DNA of 6,129 nt from Aquificaceae bacterium (GTDB lineage: Bacteria > Aquificota > Aquificia > Aquificales > Aquificaceae). Location of the stretch: contig WFYH01000045.1 in NCBI GenBank assembly GCA_015490215.1, positions 1 through 6,129 of the forward strand. The letters run 5' to 3'. Shown here piece after piece: positions 1-5,803 of this stretch (positions are counted from its first letter, which is position 1; each line of letters starts with the position of its first letter). Below the pieces are notes generated by a model. The model worked only from the letters and a program-made list of their open reading frames with translations. It had not been told where the DNA came from and made no database searches. The position numbers were made by a program, and so were the translations under genes.

Positions 1-264
1 ATAGGGCTACTTGAGATGAGGGACGAAGAGGGGATAGACACAAAGCTCATAGCGGTCCCCCACTCAAAGCTTGATCCCTCCTACGATCATATAAAGACGG
101 TGGACGATCTACCTCAGATAATAAAAGATCGTATAAAGCACTTCTTTGAGCACTACAAAGAGCTTGAACCGGGTAAGTGGGTAAAGGTGGAAAACTTCAA
201 GGGTGTTCAGAGCGCCATAGAGGAGATAAAGAAGGGCTTGGAAAACTACAAGTCCAAAGAATGA
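1..264 (+). CDS. ppa: Inorganic pyrophosphatase, family I (C-terminal 87 residues, 5' end outside window)
   Basis: A soluble cytoplasmic enzyme that hydrolyses pyrophosphate to two phosphates and so pulls biosynthetic reactions forward. The frame is open from base 1, so the gene is cut by the window edge and about the first half is missing. The visible part aligns without gaps to the second half of the E. coli enzyme (visible residue n equals E. coli n+89). Asp8, Asp13 and Lys15 correspond to the metal and phosphate ligands Asp97, Asp102 and Lys104, and Tyr52-Lys53 to Tyr141-Lys142. The [14 protein letters not shown] and [18 protein letters not shown] blocks are family hallmarks. The end is normal. 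The TGA stop overlaps the ATG of the next gene (ATGA), so the two are probably co-transcribed and translationally coupled. Identification is very secure. The promoter lies upstream of the window. Confidence 0.97.
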   Translation: MGLLEMRDEEGIDTKLIAVPHSKLDPSYDHIKTVDDLPQIIKDRIKHFFEHYKELEPGKWVKVENFKGVQSAIEEIKKGLENYKSKE

Positions 265-1232
265 CCCCTGAGGAGATAATAGAGCATGGAAGGAAGATAA
301 TTGAGGAAGAGATAAAGGGTCTTGAATCCCTGAAGGAAGGTCTTGACGAAAACTTTGCCAAGGCGGTTGAGCTTCTCCTGTCCTGCAAGGGAAAGGTTAT
401 CCTTACGGGTATAGGGAAGTCGGGGCACATAGCCAGAAAAATAGCTTCAACCCTTTCAAGCACAGGAACTCCTGCCCATTTCCTGCACCCTTCCGAAGCC
501 CTCCACGGAGACTTGGGCGTGATAGACAAAGGCGATGTGGTAATAGCAATCTCCAACAGCGGGCAGTCTGCGGAGGTCCTTCAGCTCCTTCCCTACATAA
601 AGATGCTTGGGGTCCCCCTCATAGCCATAACCAACAGACCCGATTCGGATCTCGCCAAATACAGCGACGTTCATCTCTTTTTAAACGTTGAAAAGGAAGC
701 CTGTCCCCTCAGGCTAGCCCCCACCACCTCCTCAACCGCCTCCTTGGTTCTTGGGGACGCTTTGGCTATGACCCTTCTGATCCTTAAAGGTTTCACAAAA
801 GAGGACTTTGCCCTCAGACACCCGGCGGGCGCCTTGGGAAGGAAGCTCAGATTGGTTAAAGACCTCTACCACACCGGAGAAGAAGTTCCCATAGTGAAAG
901 AGGACCAACCTATGAGGGAGGTTATCCTTGAAATGACCTCAAAGGGCTTCGGAGCCACCGCCGTGGTGGACGATGAAGGGAAGCTGGTCGGTATCATCAC
1001 TGACGGAGACCTGAGAAGGTTCGTAAAGAGGGGCGGGAACTTTGACACCAGCAGGGCAAGGGACGTCATGACGAGAAACCCCAAAACCGCCAAAGCTCAC
1101 GAGATGGCTCTGGAAGCCCTGCGCAGAATGGAGGAACACAAGATAACCGTCCTCATAGTCACTGACGAAGAGAACAGACCCGAGGGAATAATTCATCTTC
1201 ACGATATCCTGAGGGCGGAGATAAACCTGTAG
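261..1232 (+). CDS. kdsD: D-arabinose 5-phosphate isomerase (KdsD/KpsF family, SIS domain plus CBS pair)
   Basis: Interconverts D-ribulose 5-phosphate and D-arabinose 5-phosphate, the first committed step towards KDO, the inner-core sugar of lipopolysaccharide. The protein is 323 aa; E. coli KdsD is 328. An N-terminal SIS domain (about 30-180) carries GIGKSG (50-55), [11 protein letters not shown] (76-86), the SNSG sugar-phosphate loop (98-101) and APTTSSTA (153-160). Residues Lys53, Glu105, Glu146 and His187 fall exactly six positions before the E. coli catalytic set Lys59, Glu111, Glu152 and His193. Two CBS domains (about 200-323) follow, with [19 protein letters not shown] (235-253) in the first. 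The ATG at 261 was chosen because it overlaps the ppa stop by 4 bases and gives the family length; a GTG or ATG further upstream would extend through ppa coding sequence. No strong ribosome site is visible, which fits coupling to ppa. GutQ or KpsF paralogues have the same architecture, so the exact paralogue is inferred. Confidence 0.93.
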   Translation: MTPEEIIEHGRKIIEEEIKGLESLKEGLDENFAKAVELLLSCKGKVILTGIGKSGHIARKIASTLSSTGTPAHFLHPSEALHGDLGVIDKGDVVIAISNSGQSAEVLQLLPYIKMLGVPLIAITNRPDSDLAKYSDVHLFLNVEKEACPLRLAPTTSSTASLVLGDALAMTLLILKGFTKEDFALRHPAGALGRKLRLVKDLYHTGEEVPIVKEDQPMREVILEMTSKGFGATAVVDDEGKLVGIITDGDLRRFVKRGGNFDTSRARDVMTRNPKTAKAHEMALEALRRMEEHKITVLIVTDEENRPEGIIHLHDILRAEINL

Positions 1233-1290
1233 GATTTTCAAGAAAATAGATTCCTATCCTTAACTCCTTGATCGGTCACCGAAAACAGAT

Positions 1291-1316
1291 TTGACCCCGG
1301 AGCCGGATTGGGTCAA
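1291..1316. repeat. Perfect 7-bp inverted repeat (TTGACCC / GGGTCAA, 12-base loop)
   Basis: TTGACCC at 1291-1297 is the exact reverse complement of GGGTCAA at 1310-1316. The interior also repeats CCGG twice (CCGGAGCCGG). It lies 58 bases after the kdsD stop and 10 bases before the ATG of the doubtful ORF at 1327. No T-run follows the 3' arm, so it is not a convincing intrinsic terminator. It could be an operator or an RNA hairpin in a leader. A smaller palindrome, CGGTCACCG, sits just upstream at 1273-1281. Function is unknown. Confidence 0.45.
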
Positions 1317-1326
1317 CTTATTAGGT

Positions 1327-1485
1327 ATGAATACTGCCCTGAGGGTCCTCCTTAGAGTTGTGGGGAGGCGATCCAAAAACAGGGAAAGGCTAAAGAACAA
1401 AGTAAAGAACATAGTTGAAAGGGATAGGATTCTCTTTAAGAAATTTGAATCTCAGCAGAACCCGCCCCAGAGAATTGCAAGTTAA
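1327..1485 (+). CDS. Doubtful small basic hypothetical protein (52 aa)
   Basis: An open frame between kdsD and dxr. From the ATG at 1327 it encodes 52 residues: a helical, strongly basic stretch rich in Arg and Lys (RVVGRRSKNRERLKNKVKN), followed by a short polar tail. I do not recognise a family. In favour: arginine codons are mostly AGG/AGA as in neighbouring genes, and the amphipathic helical composition is protein-like. Against: there is no Shine-Dalgarno sequence at a useful distance (only AGG one base before the ATG), the length is small, and no conserved motif is seen. A TTG at 1291 in the same frame would give 64 residues but lies inside an inverted repeat, so I prefer the ATG. If unreal, the 1233-1527 stretch holds only the inverted repeat and possible leader or promoter sequence for dxr. 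Confidence 0.35.
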   Translation: MNTALRVLLRVVGRRSKNRERLKNKVKNIVERDRILFKKFESQQNPPQRIAS

Positions 1486-1511
1486 AAGAGAGCGCACCTT
1501 CTGTGAGCTAC

Positions 1512-1517
1512 TAAAAT
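1512..1517 (+). promoter_or_regulatory. Candidate -10 box (TAAAAT) for dxr, giving an almost leaderless mRNA
   Basis: TAAAAT ends 10 bases before the dxr ATG at 1528, which would put the transcription start near 1524 and leave a leader of only about 4 bases. There is no Shine-Dalgarno sequence ahead of dxr, which fits leaderless initiation. No good -35 hexamer is visible at the right distance, so this is a weak call based on position and the -10 match only. Confidence 0.25.
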
Positions 1518-1527
1518 ATTCCGAGTT

Positions 1528-2673
1528 ATGATAAGGCTTGCCGTTTTGGGATCCACCGGGTCTGTAGGTTCCCAGACCCTCGAGGTGGCTAAAAGTTTTC
1601 CTGATGACATAAAGGTCGTAGCCCTGTGCGCCCGCAGGGCTTCCGAAAAGCTTCTCGCTCAGGTAAGGAAGTTTAAGCCCGAACTTGTGGTCACCCAAGA
1701 AGAACCCTCTGGGGACTGGAAAAGCTCTCTGCCAGAGGGAGTAAGATACAGCAGGGGCGACGAAGGCATAGAGGAAGCCATATCCTTATCGGACAAGGTT
1801 ATGAATTCCATAGCGGGCGTCCACGGGATAAAGCCCGCCTACAGAGTTCTGTCGGCGGGGAAAATTCTACTCGCTTCTAACAAAGAGTCCATAGTTTGCC
1901 TCCCAAAAGTGGTTGAAGAGCACAGGAACCTAATCGTTCCTGTAGACAGCGAACACAACGCCCTTTTTCAGCTCCTTGAGGGTGTTGATACCGAAGACAT
2001 ACGCTCTGTGTATCTAACCGCCTCAGGAGGTCCCTTCAGGAAGTGGAGCTTGGAGGAAATGGAAAAAGCCACTCCCGAAGAAGCCCTCAGGCACCCCCGC
2101 TGGAACATGGGTGCAAAGATAACCGTAGACTCCGCCACACTCATGAACAAAGGCTTTGAAATGCTGGAAGCTAAGAACCTCTTCGGTATTGATCTAACCA
2201 AGATAAGGGTGATAATCCACCCCCAGAGCGTGGTTCACGGAATAGTTGAACTCAAGGACGGTTCTTTCTTTATGCACGCCGGACCGACCGATATGAGGGT
2301 TCCGATCCTGCACGCCCTCTTTTATCCCGCTCGCAGGGAGTATCCCTTCCAAAAGCCCGACCTTACGGATCTATCACCCATTACCTTTGAAGAGGTAGAC
2401 GGGGAAAGGTTCAGGGCACTGGATATAGCCAAGAGTGTAGGTCAAAGGGGAGGTGTTTACGTTCCTGTCCTCGTGGGTGCGGACGAAGAGGCTGTAGAAC
2501 TCTTCTTATCCAAAAGGATAGGTTTCCTTGACATAACCCGAATAATAGAGGAGACCCTTTCTGAGGTAGATATACCCGATCCGAAGACCGTGGAAGACGT
2601 CCTTGAAGCGGTAAGCTGGGCACGCAGGAAAGTTAGGGAGATTTACGAGAAAAGGTATGCAAGAGCCAGATAG
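1528..2673 (+). CDS. dxr: 1-deoxy-D-xylulose 5-phosphate reductoisomerase
   Basis: Converts 1-deoxy-D-xylulose 5-phosphate to 2-C-methyl-D-erythritol 4-phosphate with NADPH and a divalent metal, the committed step of the MEP isoprenoid pathway in the cytoplasm. The 381-aa protein is of normal length. The N-terminal NADPH fold has LGSTGSVGSQTL (7-18). ASNKES is at 116-121. Metal ligands Asp140 and Glu142 (VDSEHN) match E. coli Asp150 and Glu152. His189 and Trp192 of the substrate flap (HPRWNMG), Ser202, Asn207, Lys208 and Glu211 (VDSATLMNKGFE), and His237 (HPQSVVH) match E. coli His209, Trp212, Ser222, Asn227, Lys228, Glu231 and His257. The C-terminal helical domain ends in ARRKVREIYEK. The ATG at 1528 sits directly before the first beta strand and has no Shine-Dalgarno sequence. 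The 3' end overlaps the convergent membrane-protein gene by 41 bases. Identification is very secure. Confidence 0.98.
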   Translation: MIRLAVLGSTGSVGSQTLEVAKSFPDDIKVVALCARRASEKLLAQVRKFKPELVVTQEEPSGDWKSSLPEGVRYSRGDEGIEEAISLSDKVMNSIAGVHGIKPAYRVLSAGKILLASNKESIVCLPKVVEEHRNLIVPVDSEHNALFQLLEGVDTEDIRSVYLTASGGPFRKWSLEEMEKATPEEALRHPRWNMGAKITVDSATLMNKGFEMLEAKNLFGIDLTKIRVIIHPQSVVHGIVELKDGSFFMHAGPTDMRVPILHALFYPARREYPFQKPDLTDLSPITFEEVDGERFRALDIAKSVGQRGGVYVPVLVGADEEAVELFLSKRIGFLDITRIIEETLSEVDIPDPKTVEDVLEAVSWARRKVREIYEKRYARAR

Positions 2674-3508
2674 AAGGGACACCCCAAAGGGTTGAAGAGA
2701 CAAGCAAAAAGGTGTGAACTAAAAAACCCACCTTGAGGGCTTCATGTGTGGACATCTCCGTCAGTTTTGAGGCTATGGTAAAGCCCGCTTCGTAGGTACC
2801 GTATCCCATAAACCCGTGCACGGGCAGAACCGTGGTAAGCTCACCTCCTATAAAGGACAGGATAAAGGTGGAAGGCTCAATCTTTACAAGGGGCACAACC
2901 AAGGCAAAGGCACACATCCCCTTAGTCAGAAAACTTGCCGTTGAAAGAAAAAGGAGTGCAACCCTCTTTGAAAATCCGAACTCCCTTTCCAAAAAGCCCT
3001 TCAGTTCTTTGAACTTACCCCTTTCTGGAAGCAAAGCCTTCAGCTCCCACAGAGCTACCGACAGGACACCTACCAAAACGAGGAGTAGAAGGTATCTAAT
3101 TCCCCCGAAGACCAAAAGCTCCAACAGAAAAAAGGAGACCACCATAGCAACGAGATCGTAAAACCTGCCAACCGCAAAGCTCCAAAGGGAAACTCTGAGC
3201 TTTACACCGAGACGGGATGCGTAGTAAAACCAGCTAAGTTCCCCCGTCCTTGCGGGAAGAAGGTTGTTTAAAAATATGTTTGCGGAATTTATTAAAAATA
3301 CATCCCTAAGGGACAGCCCGTCTATGAGTATCTTCCACCTCAAACTTCTGAAGATTTGGCTGAGGCTATAGAGCAGAAAGCTCAGCAGTGCGGAAGAGAA
3401 AGAGAGGGTTTCAAGGGCTTTCTTCAGATCAGCGAGAGGGACGAGCTTGAAGAAAAGGTATAGGAACAGCAGGGTTATAAGCGAAGGAACTACAAAAAGC
3501 CTTATCAA
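2633..3508 (-). CDS. Flippase-like / lysylphosphatidylglycerol-synthase-type integral membrane protein (UPF0104, TIGR00374-like)
   Basis: A polytopic inner-membrane protein of about 291 aa with roughly seven to eight hydrophobic helices (near 3-22, 37-54, 70-86, 107-134, 138-160, 183-206, 214-230, 260-284). Family signatures are the PARTGEL motif (85-91) after SANIFLNNLL and the glycine-rich LPVHGFMGYGTYEAG (228-242), both typical of the LPG-synthase/MprF flippase-like membrane domain. It lacks the soluble aminoacyl-transferase domain of full MprF, so the likely role is lipid or lipid-linked substrate flipping; the substrate is unknown. The start chosen is TTG at 3508, which overlaps the TGA of the upstream FAD gene by 4 bases (TTGA) and is preceded by GAAGAAAG. 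An ATG at 3553 would add 15 residues that look like out-of-frame FAD-gene sequence. The gene ends 41 bases inside the convergent dxr gene. Confidence 0.85.
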   Translation of the reverse strand: MIRLFVVPSLITLLFLYLFFKLVPLADLKKALETLSFSSALLSFLLYSLSQIFRSLRWKILIDGLSLRDVFLINSANIFLNNLLPARTGELSWFYYASRLGVKLRVSLWSFAVGRFYDLVAMVVSFFLLELLVFGGIRYLLLLVLVGVLSVALWELKALLPERGKFKELKGFLEREFGFSKRVALLFLSTASFLTKGMCAFALVVPLVKIEPSTFILSFIGGELTTVLPVHGFMGYGTYEAGFTIASKLTEMSTHEALKVGFLVHTFLLVSSTLWGVPSIWLLHTFSRKSP

Positions 3509-4113
3509 CTTTCTTCGGGAACATCGTGGATTACGATGGGTTTGCCCGCCCACTCGGAGAGTATGTTTATCGCCACCTGAACACCGGATCCTGCGGCGGC
3601 GGCGAACATGGAACTTACACCCGCTAACAGCCCCGCCACGTAAAGCCCATCTTTTACTTTGTAATCGCCGTCGTGCCTTACCATAACCCTGCCGGGCTTG
3701 GGAGACTTAGGATTTTCTACTACTTCCACACCCTCACACTCTATCTCAAACCTGTGGAAACCGCTTGCAAGGACCACAAATTCAGACTCAAAGATGTTTC
3801 CCTTTTCCGTGTATACCTTAAAGTTTCCCTTCTCCCCTTCAACCTTTACCACCTTTTCCTCCAAAAAGTCCACCCCGCCGTAGTGCTGTATCTGATCCTT
3901 CAGAATTCCGAGCATATCCTTCCCCAAGGTCCCTATGGGCACTCCGGGGACGTTGTTAAAGAGCGCCCTGTTCATATCGGATCTTCCCGTGTCAAGGACG
4001 AGATACTTCCTGTTTTCTGCCCAGTCCCAACCTCTTCCCTTGGCGGAGGCTAAGGTCAAAGCGCAGGAAAGACCGGAAGCTCCTCCTCCGATTATGATCA
4101 CGTCGTAGCGCAT
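3505..4113 (-). CDS. Short FAD-binding oxidoreductase-like protein (thioredoxin-reductase-like fold without NADPH domain)
   Basis: A 202-aa flavoprotein-like protein. The N-terminal dinucleotide site is clear: YDVIIIGGGASGLSCALTL with GGGASG at 9-14, and acidic Asp41 at the end of the next strand (YLVLDTG). NNVPGVPIG (53-61) resembles the ENYPGFPEG-type segment of thioredoxin reductases. VVLASGF (113-119) is the ATG-type strand. The C-terminal FAD motif DGLYVAGLLAG (155-165) is followed by SGVQVAINIL. Compared with thioredoxin reductase (about 310 aa), the inserted NADPH domain and redox CxxC are absent, so it is not a thioredoxin reductase. The electron donor and substrate are unknown. The ATG at 4113 begins the first beta strand, 26 bases from a divergent gene, and no Shine-Dalgarno sequence precedes it. 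It is followed with 4-base overlap by the flippase-like membrane gene, suggesting co-expression. Confidence 0.85.
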   Translation of the reverse strand: MRYDVIIIGGGASGLSCALTLASAKGRGWDWAENRKYLVLDTGRSDMNRALFNNVPGVPIGTLGKDMLGILKDQIQHYGGVDFLEEKVVKVEGEKGNFKVYTEKGNIFESEFVVLASGFHRFEIECEGVEVVENPKSPKPGRVMVRHDGDYKVKDGLYVAGLLAGVSSMFAAAAGSGVQVAINILSEWAGKPIVIHDVPEES

Positions 4114-4139
4114 CAGGATTATTTTACAATCTTTCCCCG
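4114..4139. promoter_or_regulatory. Compact divergent promoter with overlapping -10 boxes
   Basis: The only space between the start codons of two divergent genes is 26 bases. Inside it, ATTTTACAAT (4121-4130) reads as TACAAT (4125-4130) on the plus strand and TAAAAT (4126-4121) on the minus strand, two good -10 hexamers sharing two base pairs. Counting seven bases downstream puts transcription starts near 4137 (plus) and 4114 (minus), leaving leaders of about 1-3 bases. Neither gene has a Shine-Dalgarno sequence, which agrees. No good -35 element is apparent on either side, and any -35 would lie inside the opposite gene. Confidence 0.5.
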
Positions 4140-4604
4140 ATGAGGGTCGTTTCGGTCATAGGATCCTCCTCCGCAACGGAGGAAGAGTATAAGGTTGCCC
4201 TTTTCGTGGGCAGGGAGCTTGCAAGGAGAAACATAGTGGTCGTCTGCGGGGGAAGAACGGGTGTAATGGAAGCGGTATGCAAGGGGGCAAAGGAGTCGGG
4301 AGGTCTTACCATCGGAGTAATGCCTTCCTACGACGGGCACGAGGCAAATCCCTACATTGACATAAAGATAAATACGGGAATGAACTGGAACAGGAACCCC
4401 ATAGTGGTGGCGAGTGGGGATATGGTCATAGCCATAGGGGGGCACTATGGTACCCTCTCGGAGATAGCCTACGCCCTTATCCTCGGTAAGTATATTGTGG
4501 GTTACAAAACCCACAGGGTAGAAGGTGTTGAAATGGTAAACAGCCCCGACGAAATTATTAGAAGGGTGGAGGAATTCTATGGACAAGAACTTACACATCC
4601 TTGA
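4140..4604 (+). CDS. TIGR00725-family, LOG/DprA-like Rossmann-fold protein
   Basis: A 154-aa single-domain protein of the superfamily that includes LOG nucleoside-5'-monophosphate phosphoribohydrolases and proteins once called lysine decarboxylases. Visible motifs are VIGSS (6-10) at the first strand, VVCGGRTGVMEAVCKGA (34-50), and IGGHYGTLSE (99-108), the counterpart of the LOG PGGxGTxxE motif with its proline replaced by Ile and Glu108 retained. Arg85 in MNWNRNP lies where LOG proteins have the conserved MxxRK segment. The length is complete for TIGR00725. By homology it could bind or hydrolyse a nucleotide at the N-glycosidic bond, but TIGR00725 activity is not established to my knowledge. 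It is the first gene of a plus-strand operon. It starts 9 bases after a -10-like box with no Shine-Dalgarno sequence and overlaps the next gene by 26 bases. Confidence 0.9.
   Translation: MRVVSVIGSSSATEEEYKVALFVGRELARRNIVVVCGGRTGVMEAVCKGAKESGGLTIGVMPSYDGHEANPYIDIKINTGMNWNRNPIVVASGDMVIAIGGHYGTLSEIAYALILGKYIVGYKTHRVEGVEMVNSPDEIIRRVEEFYGQELTHP
4568..4572 (+). promoter_or_regulatory. Strong Shine-Dalgarno (GGAGG) inside the LOG-like gene
   Basis: GGAGG lies 6 bases before the ATG at 4579 and fixes the start of the helical-protein gene. It is within the last coding part of the preceding gene (encoding Val-Glu-Glu), so the two overlapping frames are translated from one message. It is the clearest ribosome-binding site in the window; the genes at putative transcript starts have none. 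Confidence 0.75.
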
Positions 4605-4932
4605 GGAGATGCTCTTTAAAACCATGTTCTCCGAGATTGAGGAGAGATACAACGATGTTATTGACATATACAGAAACGATCAGGAGATCCTTTCAATAGC
4701 AAACCACCTGAGGAAGCTGACCAACGTGGTGGGGGAGGTATACAGGGAAATACCTAACCCCGGGAAAAAACTCACTGAGGAGCTCTACACGGTTCTTTAT
4801 CAGATACTCAAGGAGGTAAGCTCCATACTCTACGACCTTTCAATAGCGGAAGGAGAACAGCTTGACTACGTGATAGCGGAGGCAAACAGAAAGTTTGACA
4901 ACATCATCTCCCTCCTTCAAAAGCTATCATGA
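4579..4932 (+). CDS. Small all-helical protein of unknown function
   Basis: A 117-aa acidic protein that I cannot assign to a family. It is predicted almost entirely helical: amphipathic segments about 3-30 (LEEMLFKTMFSEIEERYNDV), 33-58, 64-91 and 94-117, with a single likely break at NPGKK (60-64). There is no signal peptide, membrane segment, cysteine or catalytic-looking motif. It reads as a helical bundle and could be an adaptor, dimerisation partner or small regulatory subunit (inference). The start is supported by GGAGG six bases upstream. Its first 26 bases overlap the LOG-like gene, and its TGA overlaps the ATG of the phosphoribosyltransferase gene by 4 bases. Sandwiched between two nucleotide-handling proteins and overlapping both, it is probably produced in fixed ratio with them. 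Confidence 0.85.
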   Translation: MDKNLHILEEMLFKTMFSEIEERYNDVIDIYRNDQEILSIANHLRKLTNVVGEVYREIPNPGKKLTEELYTVLYQILKEVSSILYDLSIAEGEQLDYVIAEANRKFDNIISLLQKLS

Positions 4933-5591
4933 TCTTTAAGGATAGAGAGGAGGCGGGAAGGCTTTTGGCTCAAGCTCTCAAGGAGAATATCCGTAAGGAT
5001 TTAAACCCCATAATCTTGGCTATCCCGAGAGGTGGTGTGCCCGTAGCTTATGCCATGGCACAGGAACTCAGCATTCCCGTCAGTCTTGTCATAACCAGAA
5101 AGCTCGGGCTTCCTTGGAACGAAGAGGCGGGTTTTGGAGCCATTGATCCGGAAGGTAGGATATACCTTGACGAGGAGATAGTCGGTCACGCGAAGCTTGA
5201 CTCATCCACCGTATCAAAGATAGCCCAGAGGGAGCTCCAGAAGATAAGGGAGAGGGAAGAAACCTTCCTGCCCAAGGGCTATCCGAATTTAAAAGACAGG
5301 CACGCCGTAGTGGTGGACGACGGAGTAGCCACCGGTTACACCGCCATAGCCGGTGCGGAATTTGCCAAAAGGAAAGGGGCTTCCTGCGTGACCGTAGCGG
5401 TTCCGGTCTGCCCCGAGGACTCGGTAAAGAGGATCTCCGAGACGGTTGATGATTTTGTCTGCTACCATCCCTCCAGAGAAATGAACTTTGCGGTGGGGCT
5501 TTTTTATCAGGACTTTCACCAACTTTCCGATGACGAAGTCCTTGAATACATCTTCCGTTTGAAGGAAAAGGGTCTCTTTGAGCCTTCATGA
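4929..5591 (+). CDS. Predicted phosphoribosyltransferase, COG1926 type
   Basis: A 220-aa soluble protein with the type I phosphoribosyltransferase fold. The PRPP loop VVVDDGVATGYTA (127-139) has the two acidic residues Asp130-Asp131 and the small-residue turn that bind PRPP ribose and phosphate. LAIPRGGVPVA (30-40) gives the first strand and diphosphate-binding loop. ITRKLGLPWNEEAGFGAI (55-72) matches the family segment VRKLGxPxNxExAxGAV. The acceptor base is unknown for this group; members are annotated only as predicted phosphoribosyltransferases. The full length is present, with no fused hydrolase domain. The ATG at 4929 overlaps the preceding stop (ATGA) and has no Shine-Dalgarno sequence, so translation is likely coupled. 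Neighbouring a LOG-like protein suggests nucleobase or nucleotide salvage, but this is inference only. Confidence 0.9.
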   Translation: MIFKDREEAGRLLAQALKENIRKDLNPIILAIPRGGVPVAYAMAQELSIPVSLVITRKLGLPWNEEAGFGAIDPEGRIYLDEEIVGHAKLDSSTVSKIAQRELQKIREREETFLPKGYPNLKDRHAVVVDDGVATGYTAIAGAEFAKRKGASCVTVAVPVCPEDSVKRISETVDDFVCYHPSREMNFAVGLFYQDFHQLSDDEVLEYIFRLKEKGLFEPS

Positions 5592-5803
5592 CACGTCTTT
5601 ATCAAACACAGCTTTTGCAAAAACTTGTGGGTAAATACTTTGAGAAAGTAGAAAATGGGCAACTAAACGGCAAAGATTGCCAGTCTTGTATCTGTGAGAT
5701 AGGAGATTGCATGAAACCTTGGGACATACATTATCCGCATAGCCCTTTCTTCCTGGGCGTCCTGTCAAAGAAAGCTGTTACAACCTCTAATCTATCCCTT
5801 TGA
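5588..5803 (+). CDS. Doubtful 71-aa ORF with a CxxCxC cluster
   Basis: This frame begins at an ATG overlapping the phosphoribosyltransferase stop (ATGA), the arrangement used by the real genes of this operon. The first half (LLQKLVGKYFEKVENGQLNG) is protein-like and is followed by four cysteines, Cys31, Cys34, Cys36 and Cys41, which could bind a metal. I recognise no family. Codon choice and base composition differ from the upstream genes: fewer ATA/AGG codons and lower G+C. The last 24 codons lie opposite a minus-strand reading frame that looks more like protein, so the C-terminal part may not be biologically meaningful. It may be a small operon-end protein, a gene truncated by rearrangement, or chance. 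Confidence 0.25.
   Translation: MTRLYQTQLLQKLVGKYFEKVENGQLNGKDCQSCICEIGDCMKPWDIHYPHSPFFLGVLSKKAVTTSNLSL

Noticed and set aside
177..260. Upstream extension of kdsD into ppa
   Set aside because: The extra residues are an out-of-frame reading of conserved ppa sequence. The ATG at 261 gives the family length and a 4-base overlap.
1291..1326. TTG start for the small ORF in the kdsD-dxr spacer
   Set aside because: It lies inside a perfect inverted repeat and has no ribosome site.
1280..1435. Minus-strand open frame opposite the small spacer ORF
   Set aside because: About 50 codons, no ribosome site and no recognisable motif; treated as a shadow.
2709..2734. AAGGTG/CACCTT inverted repeat after dxr, considered as a terminator
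   Set aside because: A 6-bp stem with a 14-base loop and no T-run, inside the coding region of the convergent gene.
3509..3553. ATG start for the membrane protein at 3553
   Set aside because: The 15 extra residues overlap the coding end of the FAD gene and look like shadow sequence; the TTG at 3508 is more natural.
4119..4667. Long minus-strand open frame opposite the LOG-like gene
   Set aside because: Low-complexity shadow of a clearly conserved plus-strand gene.
5089..5589. Minus-strand open frame of 166 codons opposite the phosphoribosyltransferase gene
   Set aside because: Pro/Arg/Ser-rich antisense translation with no motif; the plus strand has clear PRPP-binding motifs.
5658..5681. 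GGCAA-N3-TTGCC hairpin with a second competing GGCAA arm
   Set aside because: Only 5-bp stems with no T-run after them; too weak to call a terminator or switch.
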